Source: Motacilla alba alba (Eukaryota; Chordata; Aves; Passeriformes; Motacillidae). Taken from it: a stretch of DNA of 64,000 nucleotides. A program made the position numbers and the translations under genes. Below, in pieces: positions 40,563 through 53,966 of this stretch. Every line of letters begins with the position of its first letter. Position 1 is the first letter of the stretch. The stretch covers positions 65,533,666 to 65,597,665 of the forward strand of contig NC_052018.1 in the NCBI RefSeq assembly GCF_015832195.1, in the 5' to 3' direction. The notes below the pieces were generated by a model. The model was not told where the DNA came from. It saw only the letters and a list, made by a program, of their open reading frames with translations, and did no database searches.

Positions 40563-42554
40563 TCTGTTCCTTTCTTTAACATTTTGTAAAATTCTTAGTT
40601 CAATATGACATTATGATACTATGAAACTGAAACAATTTTGCGAGGTCATTTCATCTTTTCCTACTACTGTTTTCCTGCAGCTCGTTCATTTTATGATTTA
40701 GGTAAGTATCTAAATGTCAGCCCAGTTTAGGACGAAAATAAGAACCAGAACACTGAAATATCCTCAAGGCAAAAACCACATTTTCCTGATCCACTGTACA
40801 AATCTAGCCCTAATGAAATTCTAGCTTTCCTATATTTTGCAGTTGAACTCTGTATTATGTGTTTTCCTACTACCTGAGGCTGTATATCTATTGCTGCATG
40901 TATCACAGAATTTAGTCTGTCACAATGGCAGAGGTGTGGATTTTTGCCATCATACTGCATCTAATGATGCTTAATCATGTTTTCTTGACTACCAGGTTAT
41001 TGGCAAGCTATACTGAATGCTATCAGTCTTATTCCTTGCATTCCCTAACACATTTTTGGTCACTTTTTCTGGTAAATATCAATAAAAACCAAGCAGATGG
41101 ATCCTCTGTCTCTGAGGGACCTTACTTTTCTATTATTCTTACCAAATACTGCCTCTGATACCACCAGCATGTAAAATCCACATCAAATACATCAAATGCT
41201 ACCTTGCATTCAACTTAACCAATATTTGATTCAGGAATGCAAGCAGTGCTTGGAGACAGTTTACAACTAAAGCACATTAAAGCCCAAGTAGCAGCAGGAT
41301 AACTCCTGCTGTTATGGAAAAACTGATAAATCACCACTGAAACACAGTTGCAGCATGTACAAGTCAAACTCCTGCATTCTCACAGAGTCTCTCAGAAAAG
41401 TCTGTATATGCTGGGACTCAACGCCTGAGTTATTCTATCTCTTCATTCAGTTTCCCTCTCCAGTTTGGAATATTGCTTCAATATTCACCAGATGCCAAAA
41501 AGTCACAGTATGAGACTCCCATTCTTCAAGCTCTGCTTTACATGCCATAACTTTTTATTAATCCTATCTGATTATTACTTTTTTCTCAGTGCTGTAAATG
41601 ACTGCTAGGTTCTGCTCATCTGAAGATGATCAAAGCTGTCTGAACAGACATTCTAAAGGAATCTGATATTACAGCAGGCATTGAACTGTCCACTGAACTT
41701 AAATCTCATTTTAGAAAATTACATGCAGCACAGAAGTTTAGCAGTAGTAATCTCAGAAAAGCAACCTAAAACATACAGGCAAACCCCCTACAATACTTTA
41801 AGCATCAAGTATGTTAAAGAAAAATATTTCCTTACACAGCAGAATATCTAATCCAGTTATGGAGAGAGAACAACAAAATGTGGTCTGTCTAAAAAGTGAA
41901 ATAGGCACAAGTTTTTAAGATTGAACTTAGTGCAGTATGGATACCATTTTTATTTGTAAAGACTATTAGTATGCCAGTATTAGCAAATACCAGGGCAAAA
42001 CATCCATTTCTGAGCAGTCTATTTTAATGATGTTTTATATTTTCCCATTCCATAAGCAATCTGAAATACAACCATTATCTAAACACCCTAAATTTTGTTT
42101 CTGTACTATTCTAACTAGCAAGTTTCTAGAAGAATCTTTACACACAAAACAACACACTGAAACTGTTCTTTGCAAACCAGCAGCATATCATACTGATCAT
42201 ATAATCTTTCCAACTTATTATTCAGAAAAATCAGTTAGAACAGAACTACAAGCTACAATATGTGTCTTCAATGTTATGTACTCAAATCTTTAGTTGTGGG
42301 AGGGAATCTATGCTGCATAATAGACCAAAGCAATAGAAATGGGTAGATAATCTGAAAATGAATGACCAATCTTCATACTGAAACATGTATAAATATTTAT
42401 CATTTCCAAATGATGCAATGTTTGAATGTTCGTATATAGTTTCCCGTGTGTAACTCTACTTTTGGAGTACTTACTGGAATCCTATAGGCAGACACTGAGC
42501 ACCACGCTTGAACACCCAAAGGCTGGGGATGAGCTTTAAAGAAAACACAATCAT

Positions 42555-45273
42555 ACTAAAAGAGAAACTCCAAAAGTTTTATTAAGATTTCAACAGACAT
42601 TGAAAAAAAATATTGCATAATGATTGAAAACATAACATCTTAAACAAAGTAGCAATGTGGTATCAAGTAAAAGAAAGACTGGAACAGCTGTCTATATATG
42701 CTGTACGGAACATGTACCAGGAAAGGGATATGACATTTTTAAAATTCAAGGGCAAATGTGAATAGGTCACATTTTGATAGACTGACTATACACCACAGAT
42801 GTTTTACAAACTGCATAGCAGTGTAAAAAAAAGTTTCATCCTAAGTATACTGTATTTCTGCATTTGGAGCAGGTTACAAGGCAGATATGTTGTTTACAAC
42901 ATTGATATTTTAATAGCTCTGGATTCTCATAAAAAATAAACTAATTTAACAAAAAAGCCTGTATCTACATTTGAAAATAAAAGTGCATGTATTGAGAAAT
43001 AGTGTTATTTCTTAAAAAGAGTACTTTAAAAGTTCATTTCAATAGATCAACAACTGATGATGCTTTAAATGCAGTTCTGCACTGTGCTACAAGCGAGGTT
43101 CTAACACCAGTTCTTCTAACTGAACATCCTCTTTTCCATAAGCACCAAGACACGTGCCTGCCTACCGTACTTATCAGGGTTCTGGGAAGTTACAAAGAAT
43201 ACAGAGTACCAAAACCACCAGATTGCTCACTAAAAATACCAGTAACCCAAGACAGATGTTTTGAAGTAGATTTAGCCATAAATGCGAGCACTGTCTCCTC
43301 AACTTTCAGGATCCTTCCAGTCACACAACTACTTTTAAACATTGGAGAGCAGCAGCAAGGAGCCATTAGAGCTGAAAGACAAGAACTGATGAAAGTCATC
43401 TCCTGCCTTGTACTGAAGAATTTGTGGGTAATGAGCATTTCAATGCATTCAAAGAACCAGGCTGGGGGTGTAAGATTCCTACCTAAAACCCAGTTGGTAT
43501 AGTCAGATCTGTACTTGAATCTAGATTCTCCTTTCCAGATAACTGTGGTAACAGCTAAGAATTACTGCAAATGTTGCTAATTCCTGTAGAGGGTTTACTC
43601 CTTTCTTCTCTATACACAACAAAGAAGAGAAGTTGTGGAATGAGAACATGCAGTTTGAAGATCCAGGCAAAGCTTCTATTTGAGTTCTTATAATTTCAAC
43701 TCATGGCACTGTTTTTTGGGTTTTTTTTCTGGGCACCTGTAGCACTCTGAATAGAAAAAAGGCAGTGAATGTTTAGCTGGACTGAATCCAGAATGGGAAA
43801 TGCACAGATACCAAAGCTGTGAACTGCAGCCAGATTAGCCATAAACAAGTGTCCGATACAGAAATTACAAGTAATAAATTTAGCCATTTTTGTAAACATC
43901 TCCTCCTTACTAATCTTTTTTTTTCCTATAATGGAAATACACACTGTATTTCATTGTTCCGAGCTCTGGTCTGTTTCTGTTTTAGTTTTGTGGCACAGTT
44001 GCTAAGTGCAACAGGCTAGAGACACCGACAGTAATACAAACAAGTTGGAAAGTCAGTTCAAGTTATTAAAGTTTTGCTATACCAGGCCATTTTTCATAGC
44101 ATGTATTATCTGTTCACAAACGCTTTGTAAGATCTTTTCTTATGGAAGACTGGAAGCAAATGGGAGTTACTGGTTTAACAAATGTGGATTAATGTAACAT
44201 TTCTGATATGCCTTATACATTTAACAAATCATGTCTCATCTTATGAAGATGATACATTTGCTATATATACCAGTAATTTAAAATGCTCCTTAGAAAAGCA
44301 GCATTTTTATAGACAAATTAACAGAAAAGGAGACGATACATGTCACAATACCACAGAACAAGTAAAGCCCTTTCATTAGCTGCACTATAAATTCATTACT
44401 GTTCATCAGATACTTTGAATTTGTGACTGCTCAAGCAATTTAACCCTCAGCCAACTGGAGGACAAAGAAAAACTTTCTGAACATTTGACATTGATATCAT
44501 TGTAGGTGTGAGAGTAAAAACTAGTATTCCATGGTTTTAGCTCTAAAAGTTTTGCTCCCAGAAGTAAAACAACTTGTTAAGAGTTAGAAGAAAAAAATAG
44601 CAATTGTTGACATGTCAAAACAAAGTTGTACTAAAAATTAAGCTGCTGTAAATCTGAGTTCACTTATATCATTCCTAAAAAACCTTTCTTTAAAAAAAAA
44701 AGCTGATCCTAGATCACCTGTTAACTAGGAAGAGCAGTAGAACACTGATTTAATGAGAAAAGATGTGCTTAAAAGCTGTGTTTGAGACATTTATTATAAA
44801 GTTTTGAATTCTTCCTTATCTTTCAAATATTTGGATTATAATTTGTTTAAAAAAAAAAAAACAGACACAGAAGGTACAGGATTTGGACAGGACTTTTCTC
44901 TCACTACAATTCAGTATTTCCTATCCAAATGTGGATACCATTTAGAGGCCATTTTTGAAATGTTACCAGTCAACAGCTACATGGGCACCAGTGAATCAGA
45001 AAACACACCTTAGGATTTTGTTCTTAAATTACATAAGTTAGATAAAACTACCCTGTCCAGCAAGTTCCGAATTTTTCAAACGTTAAGGCAACTTTCATTA
45101 CTTTCCAGCTAAACAGCATTATAAAAAATAAATGTCACTTCAAACCTTATATACACAGTGACAGAGTAGATTTAGCTAGAAAGTATCTTTAGTACATTAA
45201 TAAAGTGTCTCGTAATATTACCGAGGTTCTATCAGGTGCTTGAGTGTATGTGCAATTGGAGTGGCTGCAGTAC
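42555..45273 (-). other. FBXO30: FBXO30 3'UTR, with proximal and distal poly(A) signals
   Basis: The AT-rich stretch after the FBXO30 stop shows no other gene on the minus strand. Two canonical AATAAA hexamers read on the minus strand. One is at 44,795-44,790, about 480 nt after the stop. The other is at 42,583-42,578, about 2.7 kb after the stop, and I take it as the distal end with cleavage near 42,555. FBXO30 mRNAs in other vertebrates have long 3'UTRs, so the distal site is plausible. The end point is inferred, not seen directly. A 166-codon plus-strand frame at 43,002-43,502 lies inside this stretch and has no recognisable domain. Confidence 0.55.
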
Positions 45274-45477
45274 TTAAAGTACCGGCTTCAAAACAGAGCG
45301 CAGTGACCGTCCCTCCTTGGTGAGCTCTCGTGTCACACACATGCATGGCAGCGGCACAGCCTCCTCTCTTCTCTCCACAGCGTTGTAGCTGCACTTCTTC
45401 AAGTGGTCAGCCATGCTCACGATGTCAGCAAACTTCCACTCATTCACAGTACAAAAGGCTGTACTGAAGCGCCAAAC
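45274..45477 (-). CDS. FBXO30: FBXO30 last coding exon (residues 692-758 and stop)
   Basis: This exon supplies the last 67 residues. The acceptor is TTATTTCCTAG|GTTTGG, in phase 0 with the donor of the main exon after an 848-bp intron (45,478-46,325). The product begins VWRFSTAFCTVNEWKFAD, includes ADHLKKCSYNAVERREEA, and ends SVLKPVL before TAA at 45,276-45,274. This matches the human C-terminus almost residue for residue, so the tail after the F-box is under strong constraint. The predicted full protein is 758 aa against about 745 in human. The difference is most likely in the variable middle region. Confidence 0.98.
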   Translation of the reverse strand, partial: VWRFSTAFCTVNEWKFADIVSMADHLKKCSYNAVERREEAVPLPCMCVTRELTKEGRSLRSVLKPVL

Positions 45478-46325
45478 CTAGGAAATAAACTGCACTTAGG
45501 CTCACAGTGTTTCAAGATACCTGAACTCAGAGCAGGAAATCACATGCTTGTGCTAGAGAACTTTTGGGTAATGTTGTCAGTAACTCACCCTAAAAATCAA
45601 CATGACAAAACCACACTATACAGGACTATAAATAGTGTTCGTTCACACTATATATAGCTCACACTATATATATTGTTTGTCCCAGGCTGATTCAGACTCC
45701 AAGACAACTCTGAACACTGGGAAGAAACAAAGGCAATATATTTTGTGTCCACAAAATAGATACAATTGGAAGTTAAATTACAAGGCATTTTAAGACCAGT
45801 CACAATAGTTCGTTTCTTATCAACTTGTGCAACTCCAAGTGAGTACTGCAAATACTTTGCAGTTTGGGGTGGGGAGAACGGTAAAAGCTGCATTACACAA
45901 AGGTCATCCAAAGGTTTTAAATTATTTCAATATTTAAGGCATTCAGTACCAAGGCAATAGATATGATCTCAACAGGCTTGAAAATAAAAATTGCTGTAAA
46001 GACTACATAGGCAAGAAAAGCAAACTTTGTAGGGAGCTTTCCCACTTCTATGGAATATTGATCTTAAAGCAAATCATGAAGTAATCTTTTAACATTTTAA
46101 AATATTGGAAAAAACCAGAAGCTAATTTACTTACATCCAGCAAAAACTATACAGACTCTACTTCTATTTCTCCAAGTGTGGAGAAGACTGAGACAACCTG
46201 CAGCAACCTGAAAGGTTATTATACCAAAATCTAGTAGTAACAGACACAATATTAAGAGAAAAACCAGAAACAGGACCAATATAATACTTTCTCTTTCACC
46301 TTCAAAATAAAAAATAGCAACTTAC

Positions 46326-48398
46326 CTTTTCTTTTACCTGCCAAGAACTTCCTTCTGGGCACTTTCTCTTCTCCCAAAGCAGTATCACCATTCCACGTGC
46401 TTGAAGCAAGCTTCCACACACATCTCTCATTAAACGTGACACTCTTGAAAGCTGACATAAACTAAAGCCATCTAGAAAACTAGCAATGTGCTGCAGCACC
46501 TCAAAAGGTAGACTACTCAGATGGTCATTGTGTAGTCCAATTAAGCAGCTTTTTGCTGGTTCTACTAATACTGTGGATATACAAGGCTGAACTCCAAATG
46601 ACCGTAAGTGGCGGTCATGAATTATTTTTGCCCCTTGTGTTGAAGGGCAAAACCTTCGTTGAGAATATGTGCACCCATAGTATGCCAAAGGGCACCTCTG
46701 CTCCATCCAGCCATTAAGGCCAGCATGAATGTCTCCATGCACATTCTTAAAATGCGACGAAAATTCGTTCCTTCTAAACAACTGTCCACAAACAAATGTA
46801 AACATTGAACGCTGTTTTGTTTGGTATCTAGCCACATATTCCAATACCAAATCCAATCCAAGGGTCTGGAATGGACTTGGATTTGAGAGCTGTGGGTTGG
46901 CATGATCACATGCAGAAGCTGAAGCTATTTCCCCCACCATTGTATTTGTGGCCAGTATAGCAGATGGGAGAGAAAACGTCTGGGTCCCAAAGTCAACGTG
47001 ATAGACATCGACAGCGCGGCTTTCTGATATCCCCCTACCTCCGGGAGAATCTCCTAGGCAAAACAACAGAGCTGCAGTGATTAGATCAATTCCCTGAAGG
47101 CCCATAGGATCTTCTGTAATCTCCAAATCTGATGTATCAACAGCTTTGTCTTCTTTTGGTGTTGACCAATAATGGTTAACAAGGAATCTGTACGATCGAT
47201 GCCGTAAAAGTGAAAATGCATCTATGTTTCTCAATCTTTCTTGTTCCACTTGTCTCTCTAATATTTCTTCCTCATTAGCATTATGGGGAAGTAGTACATT
47301 ATTAGCATTGCCATTAACTAAGTGATCAGCTGGTATTACTTCAACTTGTGCTGTTACAGGGCAGGAGCTGCAAGACTGTAATGCTTCATCATCATGAGAT
47401 GCAGTACATTCACCATTTGCTACACTGGACGGTTTTGAGTTAGATACACCAAGATCTTCACTGTGGTCCAACACCTTTGAACATTCATTTTCTACGTGAA
47501 AGCCATTACACAAAAGTGAGGAGTTACTGAGGTTTAGATTTAAGTCATGGTCTTGCACAACATCATAACAAATATCACAAGAACCATTTTGCTCCATTTG
47601 TGAATTTTGACTCAGGCTATCAAAGTTACTTCCCCCAACTGCTCCTACATTATCTTCATCTGGATTTTCAGAGTCAGACTTTTTATCCTGAATAATGTCA
47701 CTAGAAGCTTGTTCTTTAATCTTGGGATCTTCTTTCATTTCATGTGGTGAAATGCAGAGGTTTGAACTTAACATACCAATGTCCCTTGTAGCTGTGTTCA
47801 GGATATCCAGAGCAGCAGCCAAACTTCTTGTTGTTTCCACAGTAGCTTGATAAAGTGCACCATAGGATTCCTCATCTACAGGCATCAAACCATTGGTATG
47901 CACCGTATCGGGGGCACTTGGTTTGACAGAGGTTTGCTCTCTGGATTCTGGTATTTGATCACCTGCTTTTGACATCATAGTTGCTACTTTAAGTGATTCT
48001 AATAACATGCGCTGGTCTTGAAGAGCTAAAGCCATATCTAGCTGCTCCACTTCATCGACATCTTTACTCAGGTTTTCGTAAGATTTTCGGTCAGCATAAC
48101 TGACTGGCCATCTATTCCACTCCATGGTACAGCATACCACACTTGCAGGACAAACTTCTAGATGATCAGCAATTTTATTTCGGGCTACTATGAAGGGACA
48201 TCCGAAGCCACTATTCAAACAAGGCACTCTTTCAAGTGGACATAACATGCGATGTTCCTCAGCTTTACATGAGTGAAAAACTGCCCCACAAACCAAGGGG
48301 CAGCCAATCAAATCACAGGAAATGCCTGGCTCGGGTCTGGTCATGCAACGACGGCTGACACAGTTCACACAGTGTAAGTGCTGCTGATGTTCCTCCAT
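46326..48398 (-). CDS. FBXO30: FBXO30 main coding exon (residues 1-691)
   Basis: F-box only protein 30 (also called MUSA1) is the substrate receptor of an SKP1-CUL1-RBX1 ubiquitin ligase. In mammals it has been linked to muscle atrophy and to turnover of the kinesin Eg5. This uninterrupted exon encodes 691 residues. The start MEEHQQHLHC matches the human start and has G at -3 and +4. Residues 10-110 are a Cys/His-rich TRAF-type zinc finger (CVNCVSRRC, CDLIGCPLVCGAVFHSC, CPASVVCC). Residues about 150-400 are acidic, serine/asparagine-rich and poorly conserved. The later conserved block includes GLQGIDLITAALLFCLGDS and a second Cys/His cluster (QRCPLAYYGCTYSQRRFC). The F-box is at about 627-675, starting LSSLPFEVLQHIASFLDGF. 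The exon ends with a consensus AAAAG|GTAAGT donor in phase 0. No disabling change is seen. Confidence 0.98.
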
Positions 48399-48414
48399 GA
48401 CTGTAAATCCAATT
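48399..48414 (-). other. FBXO30: FBXO30 5'UTR part of the main coding exon
   Basis: Sixteen bases of 5'UTR lie between the initiator ATG and a good acceptor (polypyrimidine stretch CTCCTTTCTCTTTGCTCAG ending at 48,415). An ATG in frame 45 bases upstream (48,443) falls inside the intron by this model. It should therefore not be used as the start, which also fits the human N-terminus. Confidence 0.8.
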
Positions 48415-51400
48415 CTGAGCAAAGAGAAAGGAGACAACAGCATAGAATGTTAATATTGTTAATATTTACTAGCTACTATTTGCAGTTTTGCATGCTTGGT
48501 CAGCAGACATTTTAAGAAAAGGAGTACGTAACATCTTATTTCAAAGAACTGGTGCTTAAAAGTTAAGCTGAAAATTAAAAATACCCATTTGTATCAGAGC
48601 CCAGAACATAGTCTATGCATTTATTTACCAGGTCTAATATATGCAACTTCAGTCAAGATGTTGTATAAACCTTCACTGTGGAATAACCCCTTTTCCCTGC
48701 TCATTGCAAAAAGATCATTCCATGAAAAACAAAGCATGACCTTTGACTATATAGCCAACTGTTTACAGCCAACAACAATTATAAATGATACAATTGCACA
48801 GAGCACAGAGACAAAATAAAGGAAACCAGATTCATCCTCATGTCCAATTCTCTAAATTAAACAGAGGCAATCTGTTCCCCAGGCTGCCTGCTGCCGCCTA
48901 AGCCACTGACACCTTCTTACAGTTCTGTTTGAGGCAATCTGCAGCCTTCAGGGAGCATCTCAATTCCATGCCTTCCCCCATTCTCTCCCCACTCCCTGCT
49001 TCTTACAGACTGCAGTCCTTCACAACAGCTCTTCACTCCTTTTCTTCATCTAAAGCCTATAGCCCCTCCCTTTATTTTCTACAGTAGTTGTTGTACAAGG
49101 GTAGCAAATAATACTACATAATTACATTACATATTTAATAAGTCCTTTTATTTCACTGCAAACATTCACATAAAACTTTAGTTGCCTACATGGTCCTATC
49201 TATATGTCCACTTCAACCCACAAAAGGTAATTTTTTAATGCATCCCATGGCCACCCTGTTCACAATATCAGCAATTCAAAGTGTAACGATATCAACAACT
49301 CTGCATAACAAGGCCAAACAGCAATAAAAAATCAAAATACATATACATCCATGGTGCAATCTCCAACAACACATTCACACCAACAAAAAAATTCAATTCT
49401 TTGTTGTGGAAAAATAAATAAAAAACAAGGAAAAAAAAAGAAGAGTAAACTTTGTGTCTTTGTATCATACTTTGAGAAAGTCTGGAATTGCTCTCCACAT
49501 GGAGTGCAGGACAACACAACTTACAAAGCTCTTCCCTATGCTCTTACAAACTCCCTCTCAGAAGTGATATCAGTAGGGATTAAAGTTCAGAGGTATCAGT
49601 GAATAACTTGTACAGAGCCAAATCTCAAAAATACTGTTGCAAAAATACATTGCTCATTCCCTCTTTTCCTTACTCCTCTCCCTCCAGCAATTTTCATGAG
49701 AAAGAAAACACTCAAAGAATTTAAGATTAATAAAAATGGTTCTTTACTCTGCTAACAAGTGCTCTCACGCATTGTCTTTAGACTAAACACTTCAGGTTTA
49801 ATGCATTAAATCTTCTTAAATTAAAATTACTCTAAACTATAAAAAGAAAACTGCTTCTCTTGAAACTGAAGGCAAAAGGAAACAAAAGTGCCTTTTGGAC
49901 ACTCCACCTTAAATAATTTAAAGCATTTAAACAGAAATATATGTGACACCTCACTCACTTGTATTCTTTTATAATGCTTTGAAATTCATGCCAACTTTAA
50001 GCAGCAATCAGTCCTCATCCCCCCTGCTTCGTAATTTGGATAACTTAAATATTTTAGCCACCCACTCTCCTGAACACTTTTAACAAAAAGGCATATGTGC
50101 TACACTTAGCAGGCAAAACACAGCTGAATTTCCCCCACCATACCTTAGCATTTATATACTGAGTAACAGTAAGTTCCAAATAAATTGTCAAGCGTATCAG
50201 TCGCTGGACTCAGTGACTGACTTGTTCAACATTTTTGCAAACATCTCTGGCACACAACCTGCTTTTGACTTGCAAATTAAATCAGATAGCATCTACTACA
50301 AAGAGATTAAACATGTTCAGTAAAGAATGAAAAAATTTTTTGACTCCTCTGAAGATAATTTTAGTTCTTCCAGCAAAGCCCTCTCTGAGTAATTCTTGCC
50401 AAACACCGTGGCCTGTTGCTAGACCAAAGAAAATCTCAGAAATTTCCATCAATACTGAAACCAAACTACTTCTCCTCAAGTCAACAGGTGAACAGAGATC
50501 AAAAGGAAGCTCTCAGGTTATGTGTGTATTTTAAAGTGAACAAGATAAAATGGAAATAGCACTGAAAAAGACAATTGCTAGTTAATAATGCCAGGGCCTT
50601 TAGAGATCCCAGCCCCTACTTCATCTATCTAAACAGAGTCCTGCTCCCATAAAGCAACAGCCTGCTCACTTCGAGCTGGCCAGAACTGAGCTACTGGGAG
50701 AGCAGCACGTGGGTGTGCTCAGGGCAGGAGGACCAATGACTCTCTTAGGATGGGACAGTGTGTTGCCCACTGGGCTCAGCTGCACAGGCTCACCTGCCCA
50801 TAAGGGTACCTGAGATGACCTCTGCCTCACTGTGGGGTTTATGGATGCTCTCATCCTATCAAGCAGCTTCACCATCCACTTGACAGTACCCCAGGTAAGA
50901 AGAGGGCACTCATGTCATGAGCTGCCAATGCCCTCTCCCACGGGGTGGAAAAGCTGGGTACAGTCTGACAGCAGCCCAGGGGTAATGCTGTCAGGACTCA
51001 CTCACAGGACAGCCAAAGGAGCAGGCATGTTCCTCCACAGCAGCGAGGGGCAGGCCTGGGCTCCCCTTGGTGCCACATGGCTCCATGCTGGGCAGAAACG
51101 GGCGTGGGGAGCGGTGCAGACACACGTCCTGTCCTGAGCCTCATGGCTGCCTGCAGCCCATTCCACACCAACTATGACACTTGGACTTCAGTGGGAATTT
51201 CACATCAACACCATCACATCATGTCAAGATGTGTTGCATGACAGCAATTTGGGCCAAAATTTTACTGATTTTGGGCAAGGTGGATGAGCCACCTTCACTC
51301 AACCCAGAAAGGGGACATAAGTGAATTATGTTGGAAAAACAGCACACACTGCAAAGCCAGTACTATTCTGCTTCTAGGCCAAAGCTGGCCCACATGCAGC

Positions 51401-53610
51401 AGCTCAGAACACAGCCAAACTGAGCTCGTGTTTGCCTGCACCGTTTCTGGAGACATACCCTAAATTAGTCAACCATCATTAAATAGTATCTTTAAATAGC
51501 CTGAGCTTAGACAGAACATTCTATTAAGACAGTAAAACATCCTCCTCCCCAGCACACTATCTTGGTCTTTACAAGTCAGATTGTGAAACTTGAGTTGCAC
51601 AATGATACTGGCTTTTCTCAGGCTCCTGAACTCCTTTCACTCATAAGCTAATATTCATCAAAATTTAACTATTTCATATAAGCAAATGACCTTTCAAAGT
51701 AAGAAGGAAACAAAATCTGGTGAAAACATCAAATATCACTAACAGACAGTGTGTGAAAGCCAAAGCTGACACTAAAATCCCAAGTTCTATCAATAGCTAG
51801 ATGCTAATTTGTTCTATTACAGATGCTTCAGATTGGTTTTATCAAGAAACAGGCACAAAATTGATTAAATAGCTGAAGTAACTTATTCGCTCAGTTTCTA
51901 TAAATAAGAATTTTACTGGTCACCTAGAAGTTTGATATTAATTGCCATTTATCTTAAAATTCAAATCCTTTGGCTCATTTTCTAAACATATAATTTAAAA
52001 TATCTTCAGACATCAGTAGACCATCAGCAGAACATTCACTAAAATTCTGCTTTCTGCTTACAAGCCTTAACTCCTCAGTACCTCCTGCAAAACTTCAATT
52101 TAGTCGGAATGTTGCATTCTATTTATAAGTTACTACAAAGTCTCTTTAAATATATTAAATGTCCTTTTATGCATTTTTAATTTTAATATTGAGCTTTAAA
52201 CTCAACAGCTGTTTTGGGCAGTTATGAGTTCCTGGACTGTGTGAACTACTTTAGGCTTCTGATATAATTCAATTCTTAAATTGCAAATTAAGTCCAAAGG
52301 AAAAAAAAAAAACAAATGACCCTATCAAACTGGTAAAATAAATAGATAAGACCTCAAGAATTAGCACACTGATTAATCAGCAAATGGCCATGACTCACTC
52401 TATTTTGTAAGCTAACTTTGTAAACCGCAGAATTTAGCACCTCTTTCATTCATAGATTAAGAGCATTCACATATGAATAATTTCCCATTAAAGAACCACG
52501 ACCAATATATCATTAGTACTATACTGAGAACAAGAACCACCCTCTTTCCAAATACTGCTTTGTAAAGAAAAAACCTGTTGGGTAAAGGGGAGATAAAGAA
52601 AATTCTCGCTGGAGGTAACAAGTCCTTTTATTTCCTCTAGTACAGCAGATTGAAAGGGCTAACAAAGAATGTCATTGCTGACATAAAGAAAAATACCTGT
52701 TGTTAAAACACCAATAATATTGACAGAGTTTATATCCCACTGTGTTCCCTGTCACAATATGGTCAGAAGACAGTGTCAGATCAATGACTACAGCAAGAAC
52801 GAACAGCTGTCCTTTTCTGCTAGTGTAGTGTCAGCAACCAGCTTCAGTTCCTTCAGTGCAGGGTGCTGAAGTACATACACTTGACTGTTACTAGCAGAGA
52901 AACCTAAAAATACATCCCGTTCCAGTGAGGTGACCACTGCTCTCAGAATTTGTGCCATCACTTGATGTTATTGTACATACTATACAGTCAGCTGACTAAA
53001 TCAGCCAGAACATGCTTTGAAAATCTGTCATAATTAAAAGGATTAAAATTCCAGCTGCTACAGCCACGTGATTTCCAGTTGCTTTTGTAACACAAACATT
53101 AAAATAGCATAATAAGGGTTTCAGACACACACAATGCTTCAGCTGCAAGTGTGAGCTCTCACTTTCTTCTATACCACAAAAACTGTACTTAGTATTATCA
53201 AACCCAAAGCCGGCTTGCTCACCCACTCCTATATGAATACTTTGGGGCCAATAAGACAGGAAATCACAGCAACCATTACTGCTATTGGAGCCCTCCATTA
53301 CACAGCCCCCTATTATTCATCAAACCTATAAAGCTCAACTACCTTTAAGACTCTTCTATCAAATTCAACTGAATAGACCAACAGGTTCTTAAATTACTGT
53401 TTCAAGGAAGTAGAAGACTAGAGACACACAAGCTGTACTACAGGTTTAAACTCCCAGGAGCATCCAAATGCACTCACAAGTAAATACATGCAAACCATAC
53501 TAAAAAAAATTCCCTTTTGTTTTGGACATTGCAGAAGTGATGCTTTAAGTTTTAGCTTTCATATTTTTCAGATCCTGTACTGCAGTAGTGTATAACTCTG
53601 AACTTCAGAG

Positions 53611-53966
53611 TGTTAGTTAGTCCTCATCACAGCTTGGCCTGACAAAACAATCCTTCCAGGCCTGAGAACCAAGGTGATCATCACAGCCTCAGGCCCAAAA
53701 AGTATAAACAAAAGTAAATTTCGGGGGAGCAAACTGGGGGAGTGTGACTTCATTACCTGAAACTGCAACTGAACAATTAACACCTGATGTGCAAAGAGAC
53801 TGAACTTGTATCTGCGAGAAAAACTCACGACAGTCATCCATCTTGGGTATATATAGCCTCTGTGAGGCTCCTGCACTGCCCAAGGTGTATTTGTTAAAGG
53901 CCTTTAATAAATGCTCACTTTAACTCTGTCTGTCTAGCCTCTGTTCGAGCTACCCAGTCCAAGGCA
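53611..53966 (+). mobile_element. Solo ERV LTR with imperfect 6-bp target duplication
   Basis: The element starts TGTTAG and ends GGCA, about 356 bp. It has a TATA box (GGGTATATATAGCC near 53,850) and a poly(A) signal in TTTAATAAATGCTC. A U5-like CTCTGTCTGTCTAGCCTCTG follows, as in avian ERV LTRs. It is flanked by TCAGAG (53,605-53,610) and TCAGAA (53,967-53,972), a 5-of-6 match. This suggests a 6-bp target duplication and an ERVK-like integrase, although the U5 end also recalls ERVL LTRs. No internal viral sequence is present. It is antisense within FBXO30 intron 1. Confidence 0.8.

Larger units (their letters stand above)
28190..42554. other. Intergenic region between EPM2A promoter and FBXO30 3' end
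   Basis: No exon of a known protein was recognised on either strand over about 14 kb. Items noted are a hairpin-like GAACAATAAAAAATTGTTC near 29,378, a plus-strand AATAAA followed by a GT-rich stretch near 30,402, the dispersed-repeat block at 38,980-39,375, an inverted repeat at 38,182-38,203 and a tandem duplication at 40,460-40,562. A divergent noncoding RNA from the EPM2A island could run into this region, but the sequence alone does not establish it. Confidence 0.6.

Noticed and set aside
43002..43502. 166-codon plus-strand frame
   Set aside because: It lies antisense in the FBXO30 3'UTR, has no recognisable domain or composition of a real protein, and shows no splice or promoter context.
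43407..45573. Similarity between 43,407-43,433 and 45,547-45,573 (22 of 27 bases)
   Set aside because: The match does not extend convincingly to either side. It is too short to claim a repeat family.
46302..46325. Read-through of the FBXO30 main exon to a stop at 46,302
   Set aside because: A consensus GTAAGT donor at 46,325 joins in frame to the conserved last exon at 45,477.
48399..48443. Upstream ATG adding 15 residues to FBXO30
   Set aside because: It lies on the intron side of a good acceptor ending at 48,415, and the human protein starts at the later ATG.
53941..53966. GTTCGAGCTACCC as a tRNA T-arm
   Set aside because: There is no cloverleaf or A/B box around it. It is the 3' end of the solo LTR.
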